Source: a virus
DNA length: 44,169 nt
Strand: one strand, 5' to 3'
IMG/VR virus record: IMGVR_UViG_3300022540_000315
Span: 1-44,169 of that record
Under the pieces are notes generated by a model, which was not told where the DNA came from, did no database searches, and saw only the letters and a program-made list of their open reading frames with translations. A program made the translations under genes and the position numbers. The first letter of the stretch is position 1, and each line of letters begins with the position of its first letter. Positions 9,546-17,125 of this stretch are shown piece after piece.

Positions 9546-9677
9546 TCAGATCTCATCCTTGGCAGAAGGGTTTTTCTCTTTCGTCATCCTCAAGAGCACG
9601 TACTGATCTCTGAGACCCACGGGCATGCCGCCTCTCTCGATTATTCCTAAGAATAGGGACATATCGTAGGTCGTCAC
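9546..9677 (-). CDS. Small protein (43 aa) between terminase and SAP-like gene
   Basis: Reading from GTG 9677-9675, this encodes 43 residues beginning (as initiator Met) MTTYDMSLFLGIIERGGMP and ending in KEKNPSAKDEI. GGTGA lies exactly 5 bases before the GTG, the same spacing as at the Sak4-like gene, and the TGA stop is one base from ATG 9544. The composition is balanced and protein-like. No family recognised. Upstream, 9678-9769 contains only a 23-codon frame and no convincing gene. Confidence 0.5.
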   Translation of the reverse strand: MTTYDMSLFLGIIERGGMPVGLRDQYVLLRMTKEKNPSAKDEI

Positions 9678-9769
9678 ATCATTCACCAGAGATAGTTCTG
9701 TCGTGAACCTTAGAATCGGGTGGAACAGTTACTTGAGTGTGGTCTAGCACTCATATTAAAGTTCCGTCA

Positions 9770-11365
9770 TTACTTCTCTTCCCATGGAAGTATGCCAATT
9801 GGTCTTCCTGTAATTGGATCTCTCATCACCCTTCTGTCCCTTGATGAGATGGCGGATGTGCCAATAAACCTGACCATTTCTTGTCTTTGTGTCTCTTGTG
9901 GCTTGTCCATCTTCGACACCCCACCAACAAACATCTCGTATCTGGGTTCCAGAGTGCTCATGCAGGCCAGTGCAATGGCATCTGGGTAGTCATCATGCCC
10001 GCCCGATGCGGCCTCGATCTTGATCCTGCCGCTTGGCATCTTGGTCATGGCCACCAGTTGCATTTGGGTGAGCAATTCCTTGTTCATTGCGGGGAGTACC
10101 AGTTTCCCAGCACCAAGCAGCTCATACACATTGGCGTACATCTGGTTCTGCTTTTCAAGAGATGCCATGCTCACTGATTCTACCCTGCACACCCCCTGTA
10201 ACATCTGACGTAGTTTCTCTACATTGGGTTCCCCCACACCGGTGCTATCAGCAAAGAGTACTTTGACACCAAATCTCTTGGCGAGTTGCGCGGTGCGTGG
10301 CACTGTGATGGAATAGTCACGCTTCTGGTCTTGTTGCCAGTTACACACTCTCATAGGTAGTGCATCATCAGGATATCTCTTGATTACCACTGCAATGTAG
10401 AAGTCTGCGATCTTGGCAAAGTCCACACCCATGTAGTACTGGCACCCGGGTTCGGGTTGCACTTCCATGGGATACTCTTCTACTGCATTCATGATCAGTT
10501 TCAGTGGGAAATACATGGCAGCATCATCAACGAATCGGGCCTCATGTTCTTGCGCGAACTTTACTGGATGCATTCTTCGTTTCTGTCGTTTGATGGATGT
10601 TTCTGAGGATTGTGTCTTCCCAGTGTACTTCCCTCTTCTATCCCTGAGAACTACTTCTAGGCCCACAGTGTAGGGATACCAATGTGTTACTGACCTGCCA
10701 TCTTCAAGGGTCTCCCCTCTTTTCTTCATCTGAGAATAGTCACTGTACGGAACCCCATCTTTGATGGCGTCATAGAAGTATCCGAACCGCCCAAAGGGTG
10801 TTGATATCAGTACCATGGAACCCTCTGTGTGGCTGAGTGCAGGTTCCAGTGAGATAAACACACGATCTGGTACATATGCGGCCTCATCAACAATGAGCAG
10901 ATTGATGGCATAGCCACGTACTCTGTCTGCAGTCTCACCGATTGGGAAGTTGTAGATGACCGCACCGTTCTTGAATCTGATCTCTTGCTGAATGGACTTG
11001 ATGACACTCTGTTGTAGAATGGGGCTTGAATTGATGAGTCGCTGGATCTGCTCGAACATGATCTGTGACTGTCGTTGAGCAGGGGCAATTATCATGACCA
11101 CATATGGATCTTCTGGATTGATGACGCCGGGCTTGGTGAAGGCAGCATGAATGGCCTTGATCGCCATGGCAAAAGTCTTACCAAGTTGTCTTCCCATTCG
11201 TATGACTATGGAGTTTGCATCGTTAAGCAGGATCTCTTCTTGATACCAGTGTGGATAGGCGTAGCATATCTTCTGAGCAAAGAGTACTGGGTCTTGTCTG
11301 AGCCGAGGGATGATGCTCTCGTCAAGTTCCAGTGCCAATGGAAGATCATCAGGTTTCGACTTCAT
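9770..11365 (-). CDS. terL: Terminase large subunit
   Basis: DNA-packaging motor, 531 aa. ATPase domain: Walker A GRQLGKT (K63), Walker B LLIVDEAAY (D160/E161), coupling motif LISTPFG. RNase H-fold nuclease domain: GVDFAK (D315), LFADSTGVG (D373), and HDDYPDAIALA (D458/D459/D462) supply the metal-binding acids. Length and motif order are normal for tailed-virus terminases, so it should be active. ATG 11365 lies inside the 3' end of the upstream Cys-rich gene (17-base overlap), consistent with translational coupling; a TTG at 11371 is an alternative start. The segment at 235-270, rich in Arg/Lys, between the two domains is longer than usual. Confidence 0.95.
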   Translation of the reverse strand: MKSKPDDLPLALELDESIIPRLRQDPVLFAQKICYAYPHWYQEEILLNDANSIVIRMGRQLGKTFAMAIKAIHAAFTKPGVINPEDPYVVMIIAPAQRQSQIMFEQIQRLINSSPILQQSVIKSIQQEIRFKNGAVIYNFPIGETADRVRGYAINLLIVDEAAYVPDRVFISLEPALSHTEGSMVLISTPFGRFGYFYDAIKDGVPYSDYSQMKKRGETLEDGRSVTHWYPYTVGLEVVLRDRRGKYTGKTQSSETSIKRQKRRMHPVKFAQEHEARFVDDAAMYFPLKLIMNAVEEYPMEVQPEPGCQYYMGVDFAKIADFYIAVVIKRYPDDALPMRVCNWQQDQKRDYSITVPRTAQLAKRFGVKVLFADSTGVGEPNVEKLRQMLQGVCRVESVSMASLEKQNQMYANVYELLGAGKLVLPAMNKELLTQMQLVAMTKMPSGRIKIEAASGGHDDYPDAIALACMSTLEPRYEMFVGGVSKMDKPQETQRQEMVRFIGTSAISSRDRRVMRDPITGRPIGILPWEEK

Positions 11366-12305
11366 ATTCAATGTCCACTATTGGTTTCCCATCTATGTCT
11401 ATAAATGAGTGCTTTTTTGGTTCTGGTACCTTCTTGTACGATGTGACCGTGGTGGTCTGAGTGGCCGAATGTATTTCCCCAACGCTCTTGTCGGCCATGA
11501 GTTCAGCCAGTGTCCTGTCTGACAATTGGCGATCATTACCCCTTCTGATCACAATCCTGAACTTACGATCAACACCAAGGGTGCGCATGTTCTGTTGGAT
11601 CAGCCGGTTGAGTTGCAGGCGAAGACCAAACATGCCTTCTTTCATGGCGGATTCCGTGCCATGGTGTGACTCATAGAGGTGTGTCTTGATGATGTCAATG
11701 AATGATGATATCATGTTGAAGGCAATCATCTGGTCAACGGCCTCGGTCAATGAGTACTGTCTGACCACATCACCCATGAGTTCATTGAACAGGGTGTGTT
11801 GTTTGATACATATGCCGTCATTCTGACCTTCCTTGTCACACCTGAATCGGTATTCACAGTTGGCACACCGCGTGTAAATGTTCATTGCAATATCACTGAA
11901 TGCCTTGAATGAGGGAACGGTTGGCAACCCGGCCTCATCAACGGGTATCATCTCCCCGTGGATCTCTTTGACTTGCATCTCTTTTGGCTCCACAACTACG
12001 GGTGGGTTTGCATGAAGACCACATTTACCCACCATGGTGACATTGGCTATGGCCTCATCAGCAATTGGGTAGTTCTTACATGGCTTGTGATTCAAGGTAG
12101 GCCATCCGCATATGGCGTGACCCACTTCTCTCTCTGCCTTCCATACATCAAGCAACCAACTGGCTGACCAGTGCAGGGGCACTACAGTCCAGTGATCGGT
12201 CATCAACACTTTATGTACGTTACCGTCTGCATCAGTCACTTCCCACTCGCGTAGCTTATGTCGTAGTGGGTTGAATATTGGTTCCTCTTCATTATTGGCG
12301 GTCAT
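11349..12305 (-). CDS. Cys-rich protein upstream of terL; candidate terminase partner
   Basis: 318 aa, no family recognised with certainty. Two metal-binding clusters are visible: an N-terminal one (CGWPTLNHKPC, then GKCGLH) and a central one, CANCEYRFRC followed by a fourth Cys in GICIKQ, which could hold zinc or an Fe-S cluster. The middle (about 165-260) is helical and the C-terminus ends in a short beta-rich tail. It overlaps terL and occupies the place where a small terminase subunit is usually found, so a packaging role is possible but unproven. Start at ATG 12305 (GTG 12308 also in frame), with AGGT about 8 bases upstream. Confidence 0.7.
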   Translation of the reverse strand: MTANNEEEPIFNPLRHKLREWEVTDADGNVHKVLMTDHWTVVPLHWSASWLLDVWKAEREVGHAICGWPTLNHKPCKNYPIADEAIANVTMVGKCGLHANPPVVVEPKEMQVKEIHGEMIPVDEAGLPTVPSFKAFSDIAMNIYTRCANCEYRFRCDKEGQNDGICIKQHTLFNELMGDVVRQYSLTEAVDQMIAFNMISSFIDIIKTHLYESHHGTESAMKEGMFGLRLQLNRLIQQNMRTLGVDRKFRIVIRRGNDRQLSDRTLAELMADKSVGEIHSATQTTTVTSYKKVPEPKKHSFIDIDGKPIVDIEYEVET

Positions 12306-12314
12306 CACAATAAC

Positions 12315-12794
12315 CTATAGCAGCGCATCTCCTAATCTCTTTTTTGTTCCTTTCCTTTCTTTCACAATCTTAGGTTTGTATTGAGTAAGGAGGTCTGTCA
12401 TGTCTTGTACTCTATCATTGGGTATGCCGGACAGTCGTAGTTCACCCACAATGAACCTCTTTAGATCGTCTAATGCGGCCATGGTCACTCTGCTATCACC
12501 TGTCGATATCTCGAGAATGTCTTTGGGAACGACGACTGCAAACTCGTAGATGTTACCAGTCTGTTTGATGATGCCAAGTTCAATCATGAATCCTAGCCCA
12601 CGGTGGACAGAAGATGAACTGAGAGATGTGGCTCTTAGTATCTCCTGTCGGGTCTGTGGAAGCCTCTCTTGCATGAGGTAGATCAGGCCCATCACAATGA
12701 AGTTCCATGTGTGAAAGAGCCTGATGCTAGGATCTGAGATCTCGCTTCGTAGCCAGTCGCGTACTTTGCGGACTACCTCGAAGACCGCCTTCAT
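12315..12794 (-). CDS. Winged-helix DNA-binding protein
   Basis: 159 aa. Residues 45-90 form a winged helix-turn-helix: the recognition region TRQEILRATSLSSSSVHRG is followed by a LGFMIELGIIKQTGN helix and wing, as in MarR/TrmB-like or archaeal viral regulators. The C-terminal half is helical and ends in a basic tail (KIVKERKGTKKR). It could be a regulator, a small-terminase substitute that binds the packaging site, or a DNA adaptor for the nearby actin-like protein; the sequence does not decide. ATG 12794 has GGAGTGA 5 bases upstream; a GTG at 12803 overlapping the preceding stop (GTGA) is an alternative. Confidence 0.7.
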   Translation of the reverse strand: MKAVFEVVRKVRDWLRSEISDPSIRLFHTWNFIVMGLIYLMQERLPQTRQEILRATSLSSSSVHRGLGFMIELGIIKQTGNIYEFAVVVPKDILEISTGDSRVTMAALDDLKRFIVGELRLSGIPNDRVQDMTDLLTQYKPKIVKERKGTKKRLGDALL

Positions 12795-12799
12795 GGGGG

Positions 12800-13096
12800 T
12801 CACTCCGTCGTGGGCGGTTTTTCTGCTGCTGTCTTTGCGGCCTCTTGTTCAGCAAGCCACTGATCATACAAGACTTTGTTGAAGGTGGCAGCTCCTGTAC
12901 CAAGGGTCACCGTGTGGGTGTGGAAACTAAAGTTCCTGCTTATGTTCTGGGTCACTTCTTCAACTCTAGTCAACCTGTTCAGTGTGTCCATGAGCAGGGT
13001 ATTGAATGCATCTAGTTTGTTCTCAAGATTCGTGGCCGTGGTGTCTTTTTCCGCGACCTTCTTTGGTCTTCCTCTTTTCTTTGGGGTTTCTGACAT
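12800..13096 (-). CDS. Small AT-hook protein with coiled coil
   Basis: 98 aa. The N-terminus carries a KKRGRPKK AT-hook (residues 5-12), a minor-groove DNA-binding element. A heptad-like region (about 25-55) suggests oligomerisation, followed by a short FSFHTHTVTLGTG beta segment and an acidic/Ala tail. ATG 13096 is preceded by GAGG at a spacing of about 9; the frame is open upstream within the actin-like gene, but those codons are unlikely to be used. Lying between the actin-like ATPase and the winged-helix protein, it may link DNA to one of them (inference). Confidence 0.65.
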   Translation of the reverse strand: MSETPKKRGRPKKVAEKDTTATNLENKLDAFNTLLMDTLNRLTRVEEVTQNISRNFSFHTHTVTLGTGAATFNKVLYDQWLAEQEAAKTAAEKPPTTE

Positions 13097-13106
13097 ATTG
13101 ATTGCC

Positions 13107-14198
13107 TCATGATAGTTGTGACCAAGTGGCCACTTTCTCATCAACACGGTCACGTTCAAACAGATTGGCTGCTTTCCATGCACCAATTGCTGGTGCTACA
13201 ACCCCATCTGTGGGGCTGACCATGGTGATCCTGCTGGATATGCCGCCGCTCTGTACTAGGTTGTCATAGACAGCCTGTGTGAATCCGGGCATGTTGGTCA
13301 TGCCACCTACAAGTGCTAGATAACCTTTGCCTTCGATCTGAAGGGCGTTGACGGCTGCAAGGTTTGTAGTCCTTGCCTCTCTCAAGAATCCTCTGATCCT
13401 ATTGGTGACATCGTTGATGTAGGAATCAACGATCTTTCTGATTGTGGCACCCTTGATGGTCTCTTGGGTGAGTGATGATTCTCTAGTGAGTTCAGCATGT
13501 ATTCCATCGTTGGTGGTATAGTTGTACCTCTCTTTGATCTGTCGTGCCTGATTCTCAGTGGCCGACAGACCACGATATCCCATCTCTATGGCATTCACCA
13601 ATCGACGGTCAATGTTGGATCCACCGAATGTCCACACTGCCTTGTCTATCTCATCAATACCCGAGAAGAATATGGTCTCAAGTGTTGATGAACCAAAGTT
13701 AATGGATAGCACCTGTGTTTCAAGTGCCTTCTTGATGGGTAGTACGCCCAGTGCGGCTGCCCAAGCCTCACCCATGAACTCTATTCCAATCTTGCCCTGT
13801 GGGAGTGTCCGAAGTGTGTGCTTCAGGGCCTCAAGACCCTCTGCGTACTCGATCATGGGCAAACAAAACACAATGCCCGTTTTCTTTGGAATGTCTTTCA
13901 GCAGCCAAGCGGCAAACTCTTTGATGTACATGCAGGAGTCTGTCAGGCTCATTTCCCTATCATTTCGTGGTGCCCCATGTAGCAACGGGAACACTGCATT
14001 GTGATAGGGTTCTGCATTCTTAGAGAATGCGTACTTGTAGTCTTCAGGCTTCAGAAGTTCCTTTGGCACCTTTCTCAAGCATGTAAGCTCGATCCTAGGT
14101 TTCTCACCAACAGGTACCCCGTAACTGACAGTCCATTTACTACCAAGTTTAACACCAATGGTATTATCATAGACGATCAAACCTTTGTCTTCACTCAA
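13107..14198 (-). CDS. Actin/Hsp70-superfamily ATPase
   Basis: 363 aa, the usual size for bacterial and archaeal actins (MreB, ParM, Alp). Order of elements: phosphate 1 region VYDNTIGVKLG (9-19), connect 1 GEAWAAALG (143-151), phosphate 2 INFGSSTLET (166-175), GGSNIDRRL (192-200), and adenosine motif GGMTNMPG (298-305). The loops are degenerate: phosphate 1 lacks the usual DxGT pattern and phosphate 2 has Asn where Asp is expected, so nucleotide turnover may be altered. The start is TTG 14198 with GGTGAGG about 8 bases upstream. First gene of the operon leading to the terminase; roles could be filament-based DNA positioning, partition, or a chaperone-like function. Confidence 0.8.
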   Translation of the reverse strand: MSEDKGLIVYDNTIGVKLGSKWTVSYGVPVGEKPRIELTCLRKVPKELLKPEDYKYAFSKNAEPYHNAVFPLLHGAPRNDREMSLTDSCMYIKEFAAWLLKDIPKKTGIVFCLPMIEYAEGLEALKHTLRTLPQGKIGIEFMGEAWAAALGVLPIKKALETQVLSINFGSSTLETIFFSGIDEIDKAVWTFGGSNIDRRLVNAIEMGYRGLSATENQARQIKERYNYTTNDGIHAELTRESSLTQETIKGATIRKIVDSYINDVTNRIRGFLREARTTNLAAVNALQIEGKGYLALVGGMTNMPGFTQAVYDNLVQSGGISSRITMVSPTDGVVAPAIGAWKAANLFERDRVDEKVATWSQLS

Positions 14199-14301
14199 AG
14201 TTAATTACCTCACCGATCTGATTCTACCAGACAGATAAGAACCTTTTGGATTATGGTATTCCAGATGGTAACCCTTATTAGTTATTACCGTTCCAGTAAT
14301 A
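14199..14301. promoter_or_regulatory. Divergent promoter region with shared element
   Basis: For the plus-strand helicase, CTTATTA (14274-14280) lies about 25 bases before ATG 14302, predicting a leaderless message, and TTATTACCGTT (14282-14292) lies between. That is the reverse complement form of the ACGGTAACAA element at 6129 and 16834. GGTAAC (14268-14273) and GTTATTACC (14281-14289) also form an imperfect palindrome. For the minus actin-like gene, a weak TATA-like TTCTTATC is seen near 14232-14241 and GGTGAGG at 14208-14214. Confidence 0.45.
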
Positions 14302-15804
14302 ATGATTACAATGGAGTTGGCAATAAAAATCGGGGACAGGTACTCTACTTTTCACACTGATGACAGGAGCATTGCGAAGGTCATCAGGGAAGAGTGCAGC
14401 TTCGAGAAGAAGGACTGGCAGTTCGCCCGAGAGAAGTGGATCAAGAAGGCCAGAGCCAATGGCGACGACTGGCAGTTAGAGAGAGCACTTGAATGGGATG
14501 GTACCATATCACTGTTACAGGGAAATGCCTTCCCCACGGGGCTGATGGAAAAGGTATTGCTGAGATTGATGCTTGATCCTATACCAATCGCTATCCACTC
14601 TGATCTTGTCGAACCAAAGAGGTTAGGCCCGCCCCTTGAGATGACGGCCAAGTTCGAGCACAGGCAGTACCAGACAGATGCCTTCAATGCGGCCATGAAT
14701 AAGGATGTGAGGGGTATTATCAAGTCACCCACGGGATCTGGAAAGACCATCATGGGTGCCATGCTGATCGCCCACTTGCACGTACCCACTCTGATACTTG
14801 TAGATAAGGTGATACTGATCAAACAGTGGATGGATGCCCTCAATGAGATGATCAAAATACCAAGGAACTATGTGGGTCGGGCACAGGGCAAGAACTTCGA
14901 GCCTAGCATCATCACCGTGGCATCAGTACAGTCACTGATGAGCTGGAAGAAGAGGAAGAAGGATGAGTACAAGATGCTCATGGATCTACACCCTGATGGA
15001 TGGGGCATGATCATAGAGGATGAGTGTCATCACTTGGGTGCTGATGGAAGATACAATGTCAGCATGTCCATACCTGCATATCACAGACTTGGGTTCAGTG
15101 CCACCCCGCTAGACAGAATGGATGCCAATCTGAGGGTCATGGCTGCCACAGGGCCTATGATCTACGAGCTACCTGCTGAGGATCTGATAGGTCAGGGCAT
15201 GTTGGCCAAGCCCATAATCAAGTTTCAACCCGTTGACATTCTGATATACGATCAGTTTGAGAAATACATTGACGTGTACAGGTCAGCCATAGTGCGTAAC
15301 ACCAAGCGGAACACAGAGATAGTGAGGATTGTCAAAGAACATGCCATGCAGAGAAAGAAGGTACTGGTGTTCGTTGACTTCATTGAACATGGTGAGATAC
15401 TGGAATCCATGTTACAGTTGCAGCAAGTGATACGAATTGACGATCATCCGGGCATGGAGTCCGCATTCGTGCACGGTGAGGACACTGGTAGAGATTGGAA
15501 GTTCAGTTCATTCAAGAGTCCTGATGGCATACTCAATGTGCTGGTATCAACCGAGGGTCTGATCGGTGAGGGCTTTGACATGAAGAATCTTGATGTCATA
15601 GTGCTGGCCGATGGTGGTAAGTCTGCCATTCAGACCATCCAGAAGCTGGGCAGGGGTCTCCGTGTGATGAAGGACAAGAAAGAGGTCTTGATCTTTGACT
15701 TTGCTGACAGGTGTAAGTACCTCAGCGATCATGCCAGAGAGAGATTGAAGGTCTGGCGTAGTGTTGGCTTCGAGGCCGAGGTGCCAGAGTACATGGAGGA
15801 CTGA
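14302..15804 (+). CDS. SF2 DNA helicase, UvsW/XPB-like
   Basis: 500 aa. After an N-terminal domain of about 115 residues there is a Q-motif-like RQYQTDAF, Walker A SPTGSGKT (K148), DECHH (240-244), SATP (266-269), and motif VI TIQKLGRGLR near residue 450. This is the arrangement of UvsW, XPB and RecG-like viral helicases that remodel branched DNA, reverse forks and open R-loops; all catalytic residues are present. No ribosome site precedes ATG 14302, agreeing with a leaderless transcript from the promoter at 14274-14292. A second ATG at 14311 is possible. It heads an operon of small genes ending in a Cas4-like nuclease. Confidence 0.9.
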   Translation: MITMELAIKIGDRYSTFHTDDRSIAKVIREECSFEKKDWQFAREKWIKKARANGDDWQLERALEWDGTISLLQGNAFPTGLMEKVLLRLMLDPIPIAIHSDLVEPKRLGPPLEMTAKFEHRQYQTDAFNAAMNKDVRGIIKSPTGSGKTIMGAMLIAHLHVPTLILVDKVILIKQWMDALNEMIKIPRNYVGRAQGKNFEPSIITVASVQSLMSWKKRKKDEYKMLMDLHPDGWGMIIEDECHHLGADGRYNVSMSIPAYHRLGFSATPLDRMDANLRVMAATGPMIYELPAEDLIGQGMLAKPIIKFQPVDILIYDQFEKYIDVYRSAIVRNTKRNTEIVRIVKEHAMQRKKVLVFVDFIEHGEILESMLQLQQVIRIDDHPGMESAFVHGEDTGRDWKFSSFKSPDGILNVLVSTEGLIGEGFDMKNLDVIVLADGGKSAIQTIQKLGRGLRVMKDKKEVLIFDFADRCKYLSDHARERLKVWRSVGFEAEVPEYMED

Positions 15805-15807
15805 AGA

Positions 15808-15975
15808 ATGAAGTTCAAAGTCAAAGTATTACAGAAACGCCCACACAGGACATCAAATGAGAGAGATGACCTGTTAAAAGAGTCCGAAGTGACAATGGAA
15901 GAAATTGTAGGGATGGTGTACAAATTACTCTACGGTCTTGGTGTTGAATGTAGGGTAGAGATAATAGAGGACTGA
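15808..15975 (+). CDS. Small hypothetical protein (55 aa)
   Basis: 55 residues starting MKFKVKVLQKR and ending VECRVEIIED. GGAGGA sits about 6 bases before ATG 15808, overlapping the end of the helicase gene, and the next gene begins immediately after its stop. The predicted fold is beta strand, charged loop, amphipathic helix (MEEIVGMVYKLLYGLG), beta strand, which is compatible with a small compact domain. Function unknown. Confidence 0.6.
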   Translation: MKFKVKVLQKRPHRTSNERDDLLKESEVTMEEIVGMVYKLLYGLGVECRVEIIED

Positions 15976-15981
15976 TTGAGT

Positions 15982-16503
15982 ATGGGACTATATAATTTGA
16001 TGTGGGGCAGAAATCCGTTGGCGCAGCTCATAATGGTTGCATTCGAGATTCCAATTCCCCCAAGATTTAGAGATGTCTGCATGTACAAGAAAGACGACAG
16101 GTACATTGTCGAAATACTTGCCCGTCAGGGTGGTGGAAACAGGGAAGACTATGAAAAGGAGAATGAAGAGCTTGCAGCTCATCCGAGCTTTGTCTCTGAC
16201 AGGGATTTCGATGACTATGATGCGACCTACAATATCATCACATTCGATGTCACTGACCATCCGTTGACTAAGGACTTCATAGAGAGTCAAGAGAAGTATC
16301 CAGATAAAGAGATAATCAGCTCGCAGACCAAATTCACCATGACCCTTGCCGATGTCAAGAAACGGGCAGGGGAGATGTTTGAAGATCCAAAGGAGAAACC
16401 AAAGATCGAGAAGCTTGTTGGTGACATCAAGAAGACACTGGATAAGGGCGGCGGGACTGTCATTGTAGATGGGGATGGATCAGAGATGGTGGATGATGAG
16501 TGA
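15982..16503 (+). CDS. Conserved phage-type hypothetical protein
   Basis: 173 aa. The N-terminus GLYNLMWGRNPLAQLIM, then RFRDV, a strand-plus-glycine segment ILARQGGGNREDYE, an HP pair (AAHPSF), and DFDDYDATYNIITFDV fit a widely spread phage hypothetical family with an N-terminal LFGxNP-like segment and a GGGNR motif; I recall this family from tailed bacteriophages, and its function is not known to me. The C-terminal 50 residues are Lys/Glu rich. Start: ATG 15982; TTG 15976 directly after the preceding stop is an alternative. Confidence 0.65.
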   Translation: MGLYNLMWGRNPLAQLIMVAFEIPIPPRFRDVCMYKKDDRYIVEILARQGGGNREDYEKENEELAAHPSFVSDRDFDDYDATYNIITFDVTDHPLTKDFIESQEKYPDKEIISSQTKFTMTLADVKKRAGEMFEDPKEKPKIEKLVGDIKKTLDKGGGTVIVDGDGSEMVDDE

Positions 16504-16654
16504 AGAACCCCCTAATCTGTCGAAAGTGGATTGTTGTGCAAACTGTGAGCATAACGAGTTCGACATAGCAGACTGTTGTTATTCATGCCTGAAGCACTGG
16601 AAGCGGATATATCGCCCAGATTACATATGCGATGACTATGAGAGGAAGGGATGA
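16496..16654 (+). CDS. Small Cys-rich putative zinc protein (52 aa)
   Basis: 52 aa with DCCANC and DCCYSC, a repeated CCxxC pattern that would form one zinc knuckle pair, plus a final Cys in YICDDY. ATG 16496 overlaps the preceding gene by 8 bases and is preceded by GGTGG. Function unknown; probably a small nucleic-acid or protein-binding factor. Confidence 0.6.
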   Translation: MSEEPPNLSKVDCCANCEHNEFDIADCCYSCLKHWKRIYRPDYICDDYERKG

Positions 16655-16659
16655 TGACA

Positions 16660-16809
16660 ATGAGTAGATACCAATTGAAGGGCAGTGAAGTGAGGTCATA
16701 CGCACTGGGGGTACTGGTTGCAGGAATCGCATCACTGTTTATAGGTGCCGGCACCTTAGTTGGGATCGCATTAGCACTTGCCACTATCAGTTTTTGCATG
16801 GATGGATGA
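16660..16809 (+). CDS. Small membrane protein (49 aa)
   Basis: 49 aa: a short charged N-terminus (MSRYQLKGSEVRS) followed by about 34 consecutive hydrophobic or small residues, enough for one long or two short membrane helices (LGVLVAGIASLFIGAG and LVGIALALATISF). GAGGAAGG precedes; ATGs at 16651, 16654 and 16660 are all in frame, and the last has about 10 bases of spacing. Last gene before the internal promoter at 16814. Function unknown; a holin-like or envelope role cannot be excluded. Confidence 0.55.
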   Translation: MSRYQLKGSEVRSYALGVLVAGIASLFIGAGTLVGIALALATISFCMDG

Positions 16810-16813
16810 AGCG

Positions 16814-16850
16814 AAAGTTCTTTATTTACTGATACGGTAACAACTATCCA
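16814..16850 (+). promoter_or_regulatory. Internal promoter with ACGGTAACAA element, leaderless
   Basis: GAAAGTTC, then TTTATTTA (16821-16828), CTGAT, and ACGGTAACAA (16834-16843). The centre of the TATA box is about 25 bases before ATG 16850, so the message is probably leaderless, and no ribosome site is seen. The block aligns with 6111-6138 apart from short insertions. Confidence 0.55.
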
Positions 16851-17125
16851 TGCCAGACAAGTATTCCCATAAAGAAAAACCCACTACCAATGCTGTTGAT
16901 GATGGCACCAACTGGACAATCCATGGCCCAGATATGCCTACCCCTACAAACATATTCATCACTGTCGATGACCATGGCATCAAGATTGAGAAAGGTGGTG
17001 TCATCTTTCTTGAAATGTCATATGGAGAGATCGCTGCTATCACTGACAAGATAGACTCAATGGAAGCAGAGATTGGCAGACTGTGGGCGGCACTTCAAGG
17101 TAAGTTGGAAGTTGAACTAGATTGA
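16850..17125 (+). CDS. Hypothetical protein with C-terminal coiled coil
   Basis: 91 aa, no family recognised. The polar N-terminus is followed by a beta-rich centre (TNIFITVDDHGIKIEKGG, then VIFLEMS) and a C-terminal amphipathic helix (residues 60-88) with heptad spacing, EIAAITDKIDSMEAEIGRLW. First gene behind an internal promoter and likely leaderless. Its stop overlaps the TTG start of the next gene (TTGA), so translation of the following genes is probably coupled. Confidence 0.65.
   Translation: MPDKYSHKEKPTTNAVDDGTNWTIHGPDMPTPTNIFITVDDHGIKIEKGGVIFLEMSYGEIAAITDKIDSMEAEIGRLWAALQGKLEVELD

Noticed and set aside
9679-9750. 23-codon frame (GTG 9750) between terL and the 43-aa gene
   Set aside because: Looks protein-like (ends TISGE) but is very short and has no convincing ribosome site; not listed as a gene.
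14352-14855. 167-codon minus-strand open frame
   Set aside because: Antisense to the SF2 helicase N-terminal region; Ser/Ile-rich shadow without start signals.
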